Shown here in pieces: positions 19,269-27,801 of a stretch of 64,000 bases of DNA. Numbering within the stretch: position 1 is the first letter of the stretch; each line of letters starts with the position of its first letter. A program made the translations under genes and the position numbers. This stretch comes from an uncultured Parafilimonas sp. (GTDB lineage Bacteria > Bacteroidota > Bacteroidia > Chitinophagales > Chitinophagaceae): assembly GCA_903882935.1 (NCBI GenBank), contig CAIRZB010000071.1:62001-126000 (forward strand), read 5' to 3'. Below the pieces are notes generated by a model that did no database searches, was not told the origin of the DNA, and was given only the letters and a program-made list of their open reading frames with translations.

Positions 19269-19316
19269 CCCTCACCCCTACCCCTACCCACTTGTGGAGA
19301 GGAATAGGGGTGAGGG
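19269..19316. repeat. Palindromic repeat downstream of the NtrC-like gene
   Basis: CCCTCACCCCTA (19269-19280) and TAGGGGTGAGGG (19305-19316) are perfect 12-base arms around ACTTGTGGAGAGG-type sequence. It starts 8 bases past the stop of the regulator gene and could act as a terminator. Confidence 0.5.
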
Positions 19317-19323
19317 CGACTTT

Positions 19324-20484
19324 TTATTTAGGCAAAACATACAGCATAACATCTTCCTGCGTGATGGTTTTGCCGGAGAGTATCACCAACCGCTCCACCA
19401 CATTACGCAATTCGCGCACGTTGCCCGTCCAATTATGCTTTTGCAGGGCATCCACCGCTTTTTTGTCTATCACTTTGCGGGCCTGGCCGTAATCTTCTGC
19501 TATGTCGTTCAAAAACTTATCCACCAGCAATGGTATGTCTTCCCTTCGCTCATTCAACGATGGCACGTGTATTAATATTACGCCCAGGCGGTGGTAAAGG
19601 TCTAACCTAAAATTCTTTTCCTCCACTTCTTTCAACAACTCTTTGTTGGTTGCCGCCACCACGCGCACATCCACCGCTATTTCTTTGTCGCCACCTACGC
19701 GGGTAATCTTCCCCTCCTGCAACGCACGCAGTACTTTGGCTTGCGCACTAAGGCTCATGTCGCCAATTTCATCCAAAAACAAGGTACCGCCGTTTGCCTG
19801 CTCAAACTTGCCTATCCTTTGCTTTACGGCCGACGTGAAAGAACCCTTTTCATGCCCGAACAATTCGCTTTCAATCAGTTCGCTGGGTATTGCCGCGCAG
19901 TTTACCTCCACCAAAGGATTGTCGGCCCTATGGCTTTTTTCGTGTATCCAACGGGCCACCAGTTCCTTACCTGCCCCGTTTTCGCCGGTTATCAGCACCC
20001 GGGCATCGGTAGGTGCCACTTTTTCAATTGTTTCCTTTATGCGCTTCATGCCGTCGCTTTCGCCCGTCATCTCATCCACACGCTTAACCTTGCGTTTTAA
20101 GGTGCGTGTTTCTTTGTTCAGGGAGTTTTTGTCAACCGCGTTGCGTATGGTAATAAGGAGCCGGTTTAGGTCAGGCGGCTTGGCTATATAGTCGTACGCT
20201 CCCTTCTTAACTGCATCCACGGCGGTTTCTATGGTGCCGTGGCCGCTTATCATAATCACCGGCACGTCGGGGTTTTTCTCGGTGGCTTTGTTTAAAAACT
20301 CCAGCCCGTCCATTTTTGGCATCTTAATATCGCATAAAACAGCATCGTATGTTTTTTCGTTAAAAAACTTCCACCCCTCCTCGCCGTCGGCGGCTTCATC
20401 AATCTTAAAGCCCTCATAGGAGAGTATTTCCCCCAAAGTTTTGCGTATGGCGCGCTCGTCGTCAATAATCAGGATGTTCGGCAT
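19324..20484 (-). CDS. NtrC-like response regulator: receiver plus AAA+ domain, no DNA-binding domain
   Basis: 386 residues. The receiver domain spans 1-120 with the phospho-acceptor Asp52 in CDIKMPKMDG. The AAA+ domain spans about 138-375, with Walker A GENGAGKE (167-174), Walker B GGTLFLDEI (232-240) and NWTGNVRELR (351-360). Two things are odd. The sigma-54 contact loop, GAFTGA in classical activators, reads GSFTSA (214-219). The chain also ends at residue 386, right after the AAA+ domain, so the usual Fis-type helix-turn-helix is missing. It may act from solution or regulate by another route. No partner kinase is adjacent. Confidence 0.9.
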   Translation of the reverse strand: MPNILIIDDERAIRKTLGEILSYEGFKIDEAADGEEGWKFFNEKTYDAVLCDIKMPKMDGLEFLNKATEKNPDVPVIMISGHGTIETAVDAVKKGAYDYIAKPPDLNRLLITIRNAVDKNSLNKETRTLKRKVKRVDEMTGESDGMKRIKETIEKVAPTDARVLITGENGAGKELVARWIHEKSHRADNPLVEVNCAAIPSELIESELFGHEKGSFTSAVKQRIGKFEQANGGTLFLDEIGDMSLSAQAKVLRALQEGKITRVGGDKEIAVDVRVVAATNKELLKEVEEKNFRLDLYHRLGVILIHVPSLNERREDIPLLVDKFLNDIAEDYGQARKVIDKKAVDALQKHNWTGNVRELRNVVERLVILSGKTITQEDVMLYVLPK

Positions 20485-20639
20485 AGTGTTATTTATTAAT
20501 TGCGAATATAATATGAGGTGGGGGATTTGAGAGATTAAATAGGCAAAGGGTACAGAAATGGGCGATTAAGACAAACATCGTGGGCCTTGGGCTACATTTG
20601 GCAAATGCAAATGGTGATTGAGTTGCCTTTAAAAACCAT

Positions 20640-22130
20640 TTACCCTGTATAATTACAAGTTTGTTGCGAAATGGTAACTGGTTCGGGGCTGTTTGGTAAC
20701 CCGGCAGTTAGGTTTACCAATGTAATATTGCCTACCGGCACGCCGGGCAACCTGATGGATGCCTTTATATTATTGGCTGACCTGTTTACCACAAAAACCG
20801 TTAACAATTTACCCTTCTGGTTGTAGGTGGCCGAAACATCAAGCGATTGGGCTTTTGCCGAACCTGCCAAGAGGGGGGACTGAACGTTTACCGGCAGGGA
20901 TTGGCTGCCTGCATACTTACGGTAATAGGCCAATGGATAAAACACCGTTTGGTAAGTACTGCCCTGCCGGTTAGTGGTAATAGGCGCCAAAGTATTAACC
21001 ATTTGCGCCCAAGTGGCCATGCCCACGTAAGTGCTGTTGCGTTGAAATAGGTTTAAAAAGCTGGCGGTACCCAAGGCATCCTGCCAGGTATAGGGTGCCT
21101 CAAAAGTATTGGCTGCTGAATTAGCATCCTTCCAAATACCCCATTCGTCAATCGCCAGTTGTATGGGGCCACGCCGTGCAGGAAAACGATACCATTTTGA
21201 CCAATTTTTAACCTTACCACCTGCATTATTCAACAACGGTTTCAATTTGGCCAAGTCGGCCTCGAAAGACTGGATATTCTCAAACAAAGAAGCCGGCTTG
21301 CCAAGCGTGCCAGATGCATACAAATGCATTGACAGGTAGTTGGCCGCCCCAGATAATTCTTTTACCACCACCTCATCCCATTTTGGCGTAACGCCGGCCA
21401 CTATTAACTGTAGGCTGGTGTCGTTTAGCTTCATCAACTTTATATATTGCCAAGCTGTTTGTGCATACACATGGGCATCTTGCAGCATGCCGGGGTCGGT
21501 TGCTGCTTCTTCTTCATTACCTAAGCCCCAATATTTTACGTTAAATGGCTCAGCATAACCCTGTGCCCTGCGCAGGTTGGCGTAGTAAGTATCTTCGGTA
21601 CCGTTGCAGTATTCTACCCAATGGGCTGCCTCCTCAGGGGTACCAGTGGCCATATTCACCACCAAAAAAGGCTCTGCGCCAATTTTACGGCAGTAGGTTA
21701 TAAATTCTGCGGTGCCAAAAGCATTGTCTTCTATGCCGCCCCAAATAAGGTTTTTTCTTTTGGGCCTATCGCAAACGGGGCCAATGCCACCTTGCCAATG
21801 GTATATTTTGCTAAACGTGCCGCCCGGGTAGCGCAGCAGCGGCGGGGCCAGGGCTTTAACTTTCTCCATCACATCCTTCCTAAAGCCGCTTTCATCGGCC
21901 AAAGGGGAAGCTTTGTCGTATACCCCGCCATTAATACACCTGCCCAAAAACTCAATAAACTGCCCGAATATGTTTGGTGAAAGATATTGCAAACCCTGTT
22001 TGCCCACTGTGATGCGTGCGGTTGTGCTGTCAACCCTATTGTGGTTTATAGCCGATTGCGCCGAGGAGTTTGCGTCGCTTAAAATTATGGTACAAAAAAC
22101 AACCACCATTACCTTTACGGCATAACACAT
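20640..22130 (-). CDS. Alpha-L-arabinofuranosidase, GH51 family
   Basis: 496 residues with a signal peptide (ends NSSAQ). The (beta/alpha)8 domain shows PNIFGQFIEFLGRCINGGVYD near the start, LLRYPGGTFSKIYHW (98-112), the acid/base Glu206 in YWGLGNEEE and the nucleophile Glu329 in LAIDEWG. A small beta domain forms the C-terminus. The enzyme removes arabinofuranose side chains from arabinan, arabinoxylan or arabinogalactan. It is 55 bases downstream of a TonB-dependent receptor on the same strand, so it is probably its operon partner and acts in the periplasm or at the surface. Confidence 0.92.
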   Translation of the reverse strand: MCYAVKVMVVVFCTIILSDANSSAQSAINHNRVDSTTARITVGKQGLQYLSPNIFGQFIEFLGRCINGGVYDKASPLADESGFRKDVMEKVKALAPPLLRYPGGTFSKIYHWQGGIGPVCDRPKRKNLIWGGIEDNAFGTAEFITYCRKIGAEPFLVVNMATGTPEEAAHWVEYCNGTEDTYYANLRRAQGYAEPFNVKYWGLGNEEEAATDPGMLQDAHVYAQTAWQYIKLMKLNDTSLQLIVAGVTPKWDEVVVKELSGAANYLSMHLYASGTLGKPASLFENIQSFEADLAKLKPLLNNAGGKVKNWSKWYRFPARRGPIQLAIDEWGIWKDANSAANTFEAPYTWQDALGTASFLNLFQRNSTYVGMATWAQMVNTLAPITTNRQGSTYQTVFYPLAYYRKYAGSQSLPVNVQSPLLAGSAKAQSLDVSATYNQKGKLLTVFVVNRSANNIKASIRLPGVPVGNITLVNLTAGLPNSPEPVTISQQTCNYTG

Positions 22131-22185
22131 ATTTATTACATTATTTATTTTGCCTGTACACCCGGTATTTGCTCACAGGTAACAT

Positions 22186-24255
22186 TTATAAAACCAGCCG
22201 CGCCCCGGCAAAAAAGTTACGCCCGGCGGCAGGGTTATAAAACCGGTTGCCAACAGCATTAATATCATTACCTAGGCTGTAAAGTTCGTTTAATAAATTA
22301 TCCCCTCCGGCAAAAACAGTAACCGTGCCACTGCGCAACTTGAATGTTTTACCAAGTTTGGCTTGCAGCAAATGATAAGCACCTGCAAAAAAAGTATTGG
22401 CATCGTTAACCGGCATGGAAGAGGTATAGTTAAACGTAACCGCAGCATACCATCCACCGCGGGTGGCCACATCAACACCGGCCACATTAACGGTGCGCGG
22501 CACGCCGGTTAATTTATTGTTTGAATAGTCGTGTGTGCCCGATATATAATCAGTAAACTTGTACGGCTGGTAGCTAAAGCTGTTCCAAACATCCAGTGAC
22601 GAAACAAAGCCGTGGCCTCCATGTATTATGCGGCCTTTAACCCAAAGCTCGGCCCCTTGTTGCACGGTGCTACCCGCATTTACAAAATAACCAGTGCCAG
22701 TACTGTCGGTACGGCTTACTATCGCTTGTTTTAAACCTAGGTAATAGTAGGCAACGTTAAACTCTAACCGGTTTTTAATAACACTGCCCTTAACACCAGC
22801 CTCATAGTTCCAACCGTACTCCGGCTGTAGGGTGGTTGAAAAGGTATGGCTGCCCGATGGTGCCAGCTCAGCCAGCGTTGGCGTAGAAAAACCGCGAGCC
22901 GCAGAAGCATACACCGATACCGACTTGGTTAATTGGTATAACGCGCTTATGCGTGGCGTAGCCAACGGGCCTGCCGTGCGTTGCTGGGTATTTTTAATAG
23001 TTAAGCTATTGTACCAATAGTGTGTGGTATTGGTGCTGGCACCCACTTGAAAAAGCCAACGGTTACCTGCATGTATGTTTACCTGGCCAAAAACAAAATA
23101 TTGCGTGGTGTGCGCCAGTAGCTTAGCCTGTACAGTATCCTGCACGCCGGCACGGTTGCCATAATCATCGCTGTGGGCAACGTTGTAGCCAATTTCGCCG
23201 CCTGCGTTGGCATCCAGCCTAAAGCCACCTTTACTATAGGTGTAGCCAAAACTGGTGCGGGCGTTATAGTTCCACTCATTGCGTATTTCGTAATTGGTGA
23301 GGAACGGGTTGGTAAACTGCGTATGGTTAACCGCCACCGAAGTGGTGTTGGTAAAACTACCGCCCAGTTTTGAAGTAAGGGCCGCTGCCACAAAAGGCGT
23401 TTGGTTGTGTATGGACGAATGTTGGGTAACTGCACTGGGTATGGTGGCAGTAGCGGGGCGTGATTGTTTGGGGTCTTTATCCAACTGCGCCTGGGTTAGA
23501 CCGCCGGGCGTTTTATAGTACAAATCGGCATAAAAAGCCACTACCGACAACAACATTTTGGGGGAAAGCGCAAACTGGCCGTTCCATTTTACCACATCTT
23601 TCCGGGTTGAGGAGTGCTGCCGGTACCCATCGCTCTGCACATGCGATTGCTGCAGGGCGGAAAAAACACCTCCATGCTGGGTTTGCCAGCTTGCCTGCTC
23701 GCCAAACAAACCGTAGGAACCACCGTTTAAGGAAGCTTCCACCCTATTTCCACGGCCTGCATCATGCAGGGAGTTCAACAATACCACCCCACCTGTGTTA
23801 GCACCATACATACTGCCCGCTGGGCCTTTAATTACTTCAAGCCCTTGCAACTGGCTGGGGTCAATCAGGTTAAAATAAGTATTGCCGGTTGCATCGGTAA
23901 AAGGTATGCCGTCGATATATATTTTAATATCACGCACCCCAAAAGGCGACCGTAGTAGGCTGCCCCGTATAGAAAGCCTGTAGCTGCCGGGGCTGCGCTC
24001 TTCCATACGAACCCCTGTAATGGTATTTACCGCGGCTACCATGGTATTGGGGTCAATGCGCTGTAATTCTTTCTTGTTCAGCAACGCCACTGTGGTGGGC
24101 GCATCCTTCCATTTTGTTTTTGTTTCAAAGGTAGTTACGGTAATGTTTTGCAGAGCTGTGCTGTCGCTGATAACTGCTGCTGTGTCAACAGCTTGCGCAA
24201 AACAATTTGCCGTGGCAAAAAACAATATTAACAGCAGTAGTGGTTTTTTTATCAT
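22186..24255 (-). CDS. TonB-dependent outer membrane receptor
   Basis: 689 residues from the ATG at 24255, where MIKKPLLLLILFFATANCFAQ is a clean signal peptide. Open reading upstream to 24333 is only 7-base repeats and is rejected. The plug domain (about 40-160) contains LQNITVTTFETKTKW, SIRGSLLRSPFGVRDIKIYIDGIPFTD and GLEVIKGPAGSMYGANTGGVVLL. A barrel follows, ending FFAGARLVL. It lacks the N-terminal CarboxypepD_reg domain of SusC, so it belongs to the siderophore/vitamin-type receptors. Its linkage with GH51 raises the possibility of a sugar ligand, but this is inference. Confidence 0.93.
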   Translation of the reverse strand: MIKKPLLLLILFFATANCFAQAVDTAAVISDSTALQNITVTTFETKTKWKDAPTTVALLNKKELQRIDPNTMVAAVNTITGVRMEERSPGSYRLSIRGSLLRSPFGVRDIKIYIDGIPFTDATGNTYFNLIDPSQLQGLEVIKGPAGSMYGANTGGVVLLNSLHDAGRGNRVEASLNGGSYGLFGEQASWQTQHGGVFSALQQSHVQSDGYRQHSSTRKDVVKWNGQFALSPKMLLSVVAFYADLYYKTPGGLTQAQLDKDPKQSRPATATIPSAVTQHSSIHNQTPFVAAALTSKLGGSFTNTTSVAVNHTQFTNPFLTNYEIRNEWNYNARTSFGYTYSKGGFRLDANAGGEIGYNVAHSDDYGNRAGVQDTVQAKLLAHTTQYFVFGQVNIHAGNRWLFQVGASTNTTHYWYNSLTIKNTQQRTAGPLATPRISALYQLTKSVSVYASAARGFSTPTLAELAPSGSHTFSTTLQPEYGWNYEAGVKGSVIKNRLEFNVAYYYLGLKQAIVSRTDSTGTGYFVNAGSTVQQGAELWVKGRIIHGGHGFVSSLDVWNSFSYQPYKFTDYISGTHDYSNNKLTGVPRTVNVAGVDVATRGGWYAAVTFNYTSSMPVNDANTFFAGAYHLLQAKLGKTFKLRSGTVTVFAGGDNLLNELYSLGNDINAVGNRFYNPAAGRNFFAGARLVL

Positions 24256-24265
24256 AACTAGAACG

Positions 24266-24467
24266 GTGAAATGTGAAACGGGAAACGAGAATCGGGAAAC
24301 GTGAATCGTGAAACGAGAATCGTGAATCTTCAATCGTGAAACGTGAATCGTGAAACGTGAAACGTCAATCGTGAGACGTGAAACGTGAACGGATGCCTAA
24401 ACCAGACCCTGGGGCGGGGAGAAACGAGAACCGGGAATCGGAAATCGTGAGACGTGAATGGTGAAAG
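24266..24467 (+). repeat. Tandem array with 7-base period, consensus GTGAAWC
   Basis: From 24266 to 24391 there are 18 units in perfect 7-base register (GTGAAAC, GTGAATC, GAGAATC, GGGAAAC and similar). After a 27-base interruption, 7 more units run from 24419 to 24467. Units differ mostly at positions 2, 3 and 6. A short inverse set (TTCACGT, TTGCCGT, TTCACGA, CTCCCGT) lies at about 24623-24650. The array sits in the leader of the TonB-receptor gene. Confidence 0.9.
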
Positions 24468-24490
24468 CTTGAACCACTATTAGGCTTTTT

Positions 24491-24533
24491 AAAAAAAAAG
24501 GCGTTTGCCCCCTCAGCTGAAATTACAAACGCC
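24491..24533 (-). terminator. Terminator after pdhB
   Basis: On the minus strand GGCGTTTG (24526-24533) pairs with CAAACGCC (24500-24507), followed by nine T (24491-24499). A second inverted repeat, CATTAACCAT/ATGGTTAATG (24553-24562 and 24585-24594), lies between it and pdhB. Confidence 0.65.
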
Positions 24534-24657
24534 AATCATTAAGCACAACCCGCATTAACCATTTGTTGGTAATATTCACGGATGATGGTTAATGATTGAC
24601 GTTCTAACGTAGCCTTTTACATTCACGTTTGCCGTTTCACGACTCCCGTTCACGATG

Positions 24658-25644
24658 CTATTTCTTAATATACATCACTTCTCTTACAATTTTGGCAGTT
24701 CTTGCAACATCTGGTATGGCAAGTGCAGCCAAGTTTGGCGCGTAGTGCATGGGGGCATCGGCACTGGTTATGCGGCGTACCGGAGCATCCAAATAGTCAA
24801 AACCTTCTTTTTGTATCCTGTATGCCAGTTCAGACGATACAGAACACATAGGCCATTGTTCTTCCACTATCACCAAGCGGTTTGTTTTTTTAACGCTTTC
24901 CAGCACCGTGTGCCAGTCTAGCGGGCGGATGGTGCGCAGGTCAATCACTTCGGCACTAATGTTTTCTTTGGCAAGCTCATCGGCTACGCCCAAAGCCACC
25001 TTCATCATTTTGTTGTAAGATACGATGGTTACATCGCGGCCTTGCCTTTTTACATCAGCCTTGCCCAGAGGAATATAATATTCTTCGGCAGGCACATCGC
25101 TTTTATCGCCATACATCACCTCGCTTTCCATAAACATCACGGGGTCTTCCTCATAACGGATGGCTTGCTTAAGCAACCCTTTGGCATCGTAGCCGTTGGA
25201 TGGAGACACCACTTTTATACCGGGTATATTAGCCAAATAACTTTCAAATGCCGTGGAGTGCTGGGCACCCAACTGCCCTGCACTGCCGTTTGGCCCGCGA
25301 AAAACAATCGGGCAGCTCAACTGGCCGCCGCTCATGGCCAGCATTTTACTGGCGGTGTTTAATATTTGGTCAAGCGCCAATACGGCAAAGTTCCAAGTCA
25401 TGTATTCCACCACAGGGCGCAGGCCATGCTGTGCGGCACCCACGCCAATGGCTGTAAAGCCAAGCTCGGCAATAGGGGTGTCAATCACACGCTTGGGGCC
25501 AAATTCGGCCAGCATGCCTTGTGTAACTTTATATGCACCGTTGTATTCTGCCACTTCCTCCCCCATTATAAAAACCCTGTTATCCCTTCTCATTTCTTCA
25601 CTAAGGGCCTCACGGATGGCCTCACGAAAAGCAATTTGTCGCAT
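24658..25644 (-). CDS. pdhB: Pyruvate dehydrogenase E1 component, beta subunit
   Basis: 328 residues. With the alpha subunit it forms the thiamine-diphosphate-dependent E1 enzyme that decarboxylates pyruvate and passes acetyl to E2. The N-terminal domain has MRQIAFREAIREALSEEMRRD and IMGEEVAEYNGAYKVTQGML, where the Glu activates the cofactor, and IDTPIAELGFTAIGVGAA. The C-terminal transketolase domain has VEVIDLRTIRPLD and VIVEEQWP. The length is normal. The alpha subunit, E2 and E3 are not in this window, so the complex is encoded at split loci. Confidence 0.93.
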   Translation of the reverse strand: MRQIAFREAIREALSEEMRRDNRVFIMGEEVAEYNGAYKVTQGMLAEFGPKRVIDTPIAELGFTAIGVGAAQHGLRPVVEYMTWNFAVLALDQILNTASKMLAMSGGQLSCPIVFRGPNGSAGQLGAQHSTAFESYLANIPGIKVVSPSNGYDAKGLLKQAIRYEEDPVMFMESEVMYGDKSDVPAEEYYIPLGKADVKRQGRDVTIVSYNKMMKVALGVADELAKENISAEVIDLRTIRPLDWHTVLESVKKTNRLVIVEEQWPMCSVSSELAYRIQKEGFDYLDAPVRRITSADAPMHYAPNLAALAIPDVARTAKIVREVMYIKK

Positions 25645-25950
25645 AGCTGTGTAGTATTTAGCTTTAAAAGCACCGCAAAAATATAAGTTTATGGCTTACA
25701 AATTACAAATAGTTAAGCGGAATAAAACTTGGTGGGCGGGGTTGGGCAATTGGGACCTTGGCCCGCCTTCCGCCGCCCCACCACAATACCTACTAATTGT
25801 AAAAAGAGGTAGGAAGAAGGCTTTTTGTATACGCGGAGTATCAGATGATATGGGGATGAATCATTCCGCCATTTTACCGGAAGCGCCGTAGAAACCCATT
25901 TGCAAAACTTGGACTGCAACATTAACACCGACCGACATAAACCCACCTCC
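25645..25950. other. Gene-free stretch upstream of pdhB with a candidate promoter
   Basis: On the minus strand TATTTTTG (25676-25683) matches TAnnTTTG exactly and lies about 30 bases before the pdhB start. TTTG candidates at 25699-25702 and 25706-25709 give spacings of 15 and 22. The rest of the gap is a G-rich then C-rich sequence with no reading frame that I can support. Confidence 0.4.
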
Positions 25951-27498
25951 TTACTTCCCCCCCCCTTTCAACACCGCAGCCACTTTCCCATACTCATAAC
26001 TGTTTTTCACTTCTATGCTAATATTATTGCCATCAAAATAACATAGCAGGGTTTCGGTGTGCGGGCTTTCAATATAGCGCAACACCAGCTCCAAGGTTTG
26101 GGCGTCCTTCCAGTCGTAACTGCCGGCAGTTTTAAATGCAGGCAGGCCGGTAAGGGTGGCCACTGCGCCGGTTAACAGGTAGGGGCCGTGCATAAGGGTG
26201 GTGCCGGCCTGCCATTTACCTTCGCCAAAAGGCAGGGTGTAACTGGCCGTGTCGTTTTTAATATCAACCGTGCAAACACCGTTTTTAACGGCAAAGGAAA
26301 TATTGTTTATTTTAAACGGGTTGGGCTGCATGGCGAATGTTTTACCACTGATGGAGGTTACGGCTGCTGTGCTTGCAACGGGCGGGGCCAGGGCCAGCTT
26401 GGCTATTGTTGCCTGTAGCTTCGCATCCGTGGCTGCATCGGCAGGTAGCGGGCCGCTGTGCATGGCGGGCAGTAGGTATTGCCACACCAAGTTTATCTCT
26501 TCCTGCATGTCGGGGGTTTCGGCATTAATGGCAATCACGGCATCTTGGTCGGGCATCATAATAATGTATTGGCCAAAAGCACCGTCGGCCCGTACGGCAT
26601 TGTTCCTGCACCGCCACATTTGGTAGCAGTAGCCCTGCAACCAGTCGCTGGAGTCTTTTTTGCCCTGCGGCGCATCGGGGTCTTGCATAATCTTCATAGT
26701 GGTGGCTTCCTCCACCCACGCAGCTGGTATTACTTGCTTGCCCTTCCATACGCCTTTTTGCAGGTACAATTGCCCAAATTTCGCCATGTCCTCCGTCCTC
26801 AGCCGCAGGCCCCAGCCACCGGTATTTGCACCCTGCGGGCTAACTTCCCAATCCACGTCGGTAATACCCAAAGGGGCAAAAAGCCTTGGTTTTAGGTAGT
26901 CAATTATTTTTTGCCCGGTTACCTTTTGCACAATCGCACTCAGCATATACGTACCTGCCGAATTATACAAAAACTTTGTACCCGGTTTATTGGGTATCGG
27001 CAAGGCCAAAAATGTTTTTGCCCAATTGGGGCTGGTTACTACCCTCGCGGTTGGGTCGGGGTCCTGCCCGTCGCTCATTATCAGCACGTCTTTTACCGTC
27101 AATGCTGCCAGATTGGGGCTAACCGGGCTGGGCAGGTCGCCAGCGGGGAAGAATGAAACCACTTTATCATCCAAATTCAACTTGTGTTCGCTTACCGCAA
27201 AACCAACCGCAGCTGCCGTAAAACTTTTGCTGGTGGAGTACAGTGTATGCTTAAGGGTGGGGCGGTAGGGGTTCCACCAACCCTCGGCCACCAAATTGCC
27301 GTGGCGCAAAAATACAAAACTGTGGAACTCGGTTTTACTTTTTGCCGCGGCATTTAAAAAATTAAGAATGCCGGCGGATGAAACCCCTTGTGCCTCGGGC
27401 GTGCTTACCTTAAAAGCAGATGGCTGCTGCGCCTGTAGGCCGTTGCTGGCCAGTAAAGCAAATATGAATACCCTTATGGCGGTTTTTTGCAACTGCAT
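25951..27498 (-). CDS. Serine hydrolase of the beta-lactamase/PBP class C family
   Basis: 515 residues with a signal peptide (ends LQAQ). The SxxK catalytic motif is STSK (88-91). The second motif is YNS in KFLYNSAGTYMLS (about residue 182), where many relatives have YSN. The GWGLRLRTEDMAKFGQLYL segment is typical of the family. The last 130 residues form an extra beta-rich domain. Such enzymes cleave or hydrolyse peptides, esters or amides in the periplasm; the substrate cannot be told. It is divergent from the GH53 gene. Confidence 0.88.
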   Translation of the reverse strand: MQLQKTAIRVFIFALLASNGLQAQQPSAFKVSTPEAQGVSSAGILNFLNAAAKSKTEFHSFVFLRHGNLVAEGWWNPYRPTLKHTLYSTSKSFTAAAVGFAVSEHKLNLDDKVVSFFPAGDLPSPVSPNLAALTVKDVLIMSDGQDPDPTARVVTSPNWAKTFLALPIPNKPGTKFLYNSAGTYMLSAIVQKVTGQKIIDYLKPRLFAPLGITDVDWEVSPQGANTGGWGLRLRTEDMAKFGQLYLQKGVWKGKQVIPAAWVEEATTMKIMQDPDAPQGKKDSSDWLQGYCYQMWRCRNNAVRADGAFGQYIIMMPDQDAVIAINAETPDMQEEINLVWQYLLPAMHSGPLPADAATDAKLQATIAKLALAPPVASTAAVTSISGKTFAMQPNPFKINNISFAVKNGVCTVDIKNDTASYTLPFGEGKWQAGTTLMHGPYLLTGAVATLTGLPAFKTAGSYDWKDAQTLELVLRYIESPHTETLLCYFDGNNISIEVKNSYEYGKVAAVLKGGGK

Positions 27499-27801
27499 GT
27501 TAACTGTGTTTATGTGGGAAAGGTAAAAAACTTACCACAATAAATTACATAGTGCCACTGTAGTTGATTTATTAAATAATTACCCCTTGGTAATTACCCT
27601 TATCCCACGATGGGAAAGTACGCGCCTTTCGTAAACCGATAAGTTTATATCTGCATCCTAAAAATTTAAGCACCCCTAAAAAATGAGGCGTGTAACCCGA
27701 AACAACCTTCACAACGGCTGTACTTAGCCCTTACAATATTTTTATACATACAGGCACCGCCAGCCCTAACTTTATGCCGCCTTATATAACACAACCAAAA
27801 A
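27499..27801. other. Intergenic region between divergent serine hydrolase and GH53 genes
   Basis: No gene seen. TAACTTTA at 27767-27774 resembles a -7 box (one mismatch) 28 bases before the GH53 start, without a clear -33 partner. The region is AT-rich near the hydrolase start. Confidence 0.3.

Noticed and set aside
24256-24333. 26-residue N-terminal extension of the TonB receptor
   Set aside because: It is translated heptad repeat with 7-residue periodicity and lies in front of a clean signal peptide at 24255.
24266-24467. Possible CRISPR array
   Set aside because: Units are 7 bases with no spacers; it is a plain tandem array.
24256-24657. Possible cobalamin riboswitch before the TonB receptor
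   Set aside because: No conserved riboswitch core was seen; the leader is made of heptads and the pdhB terminator.
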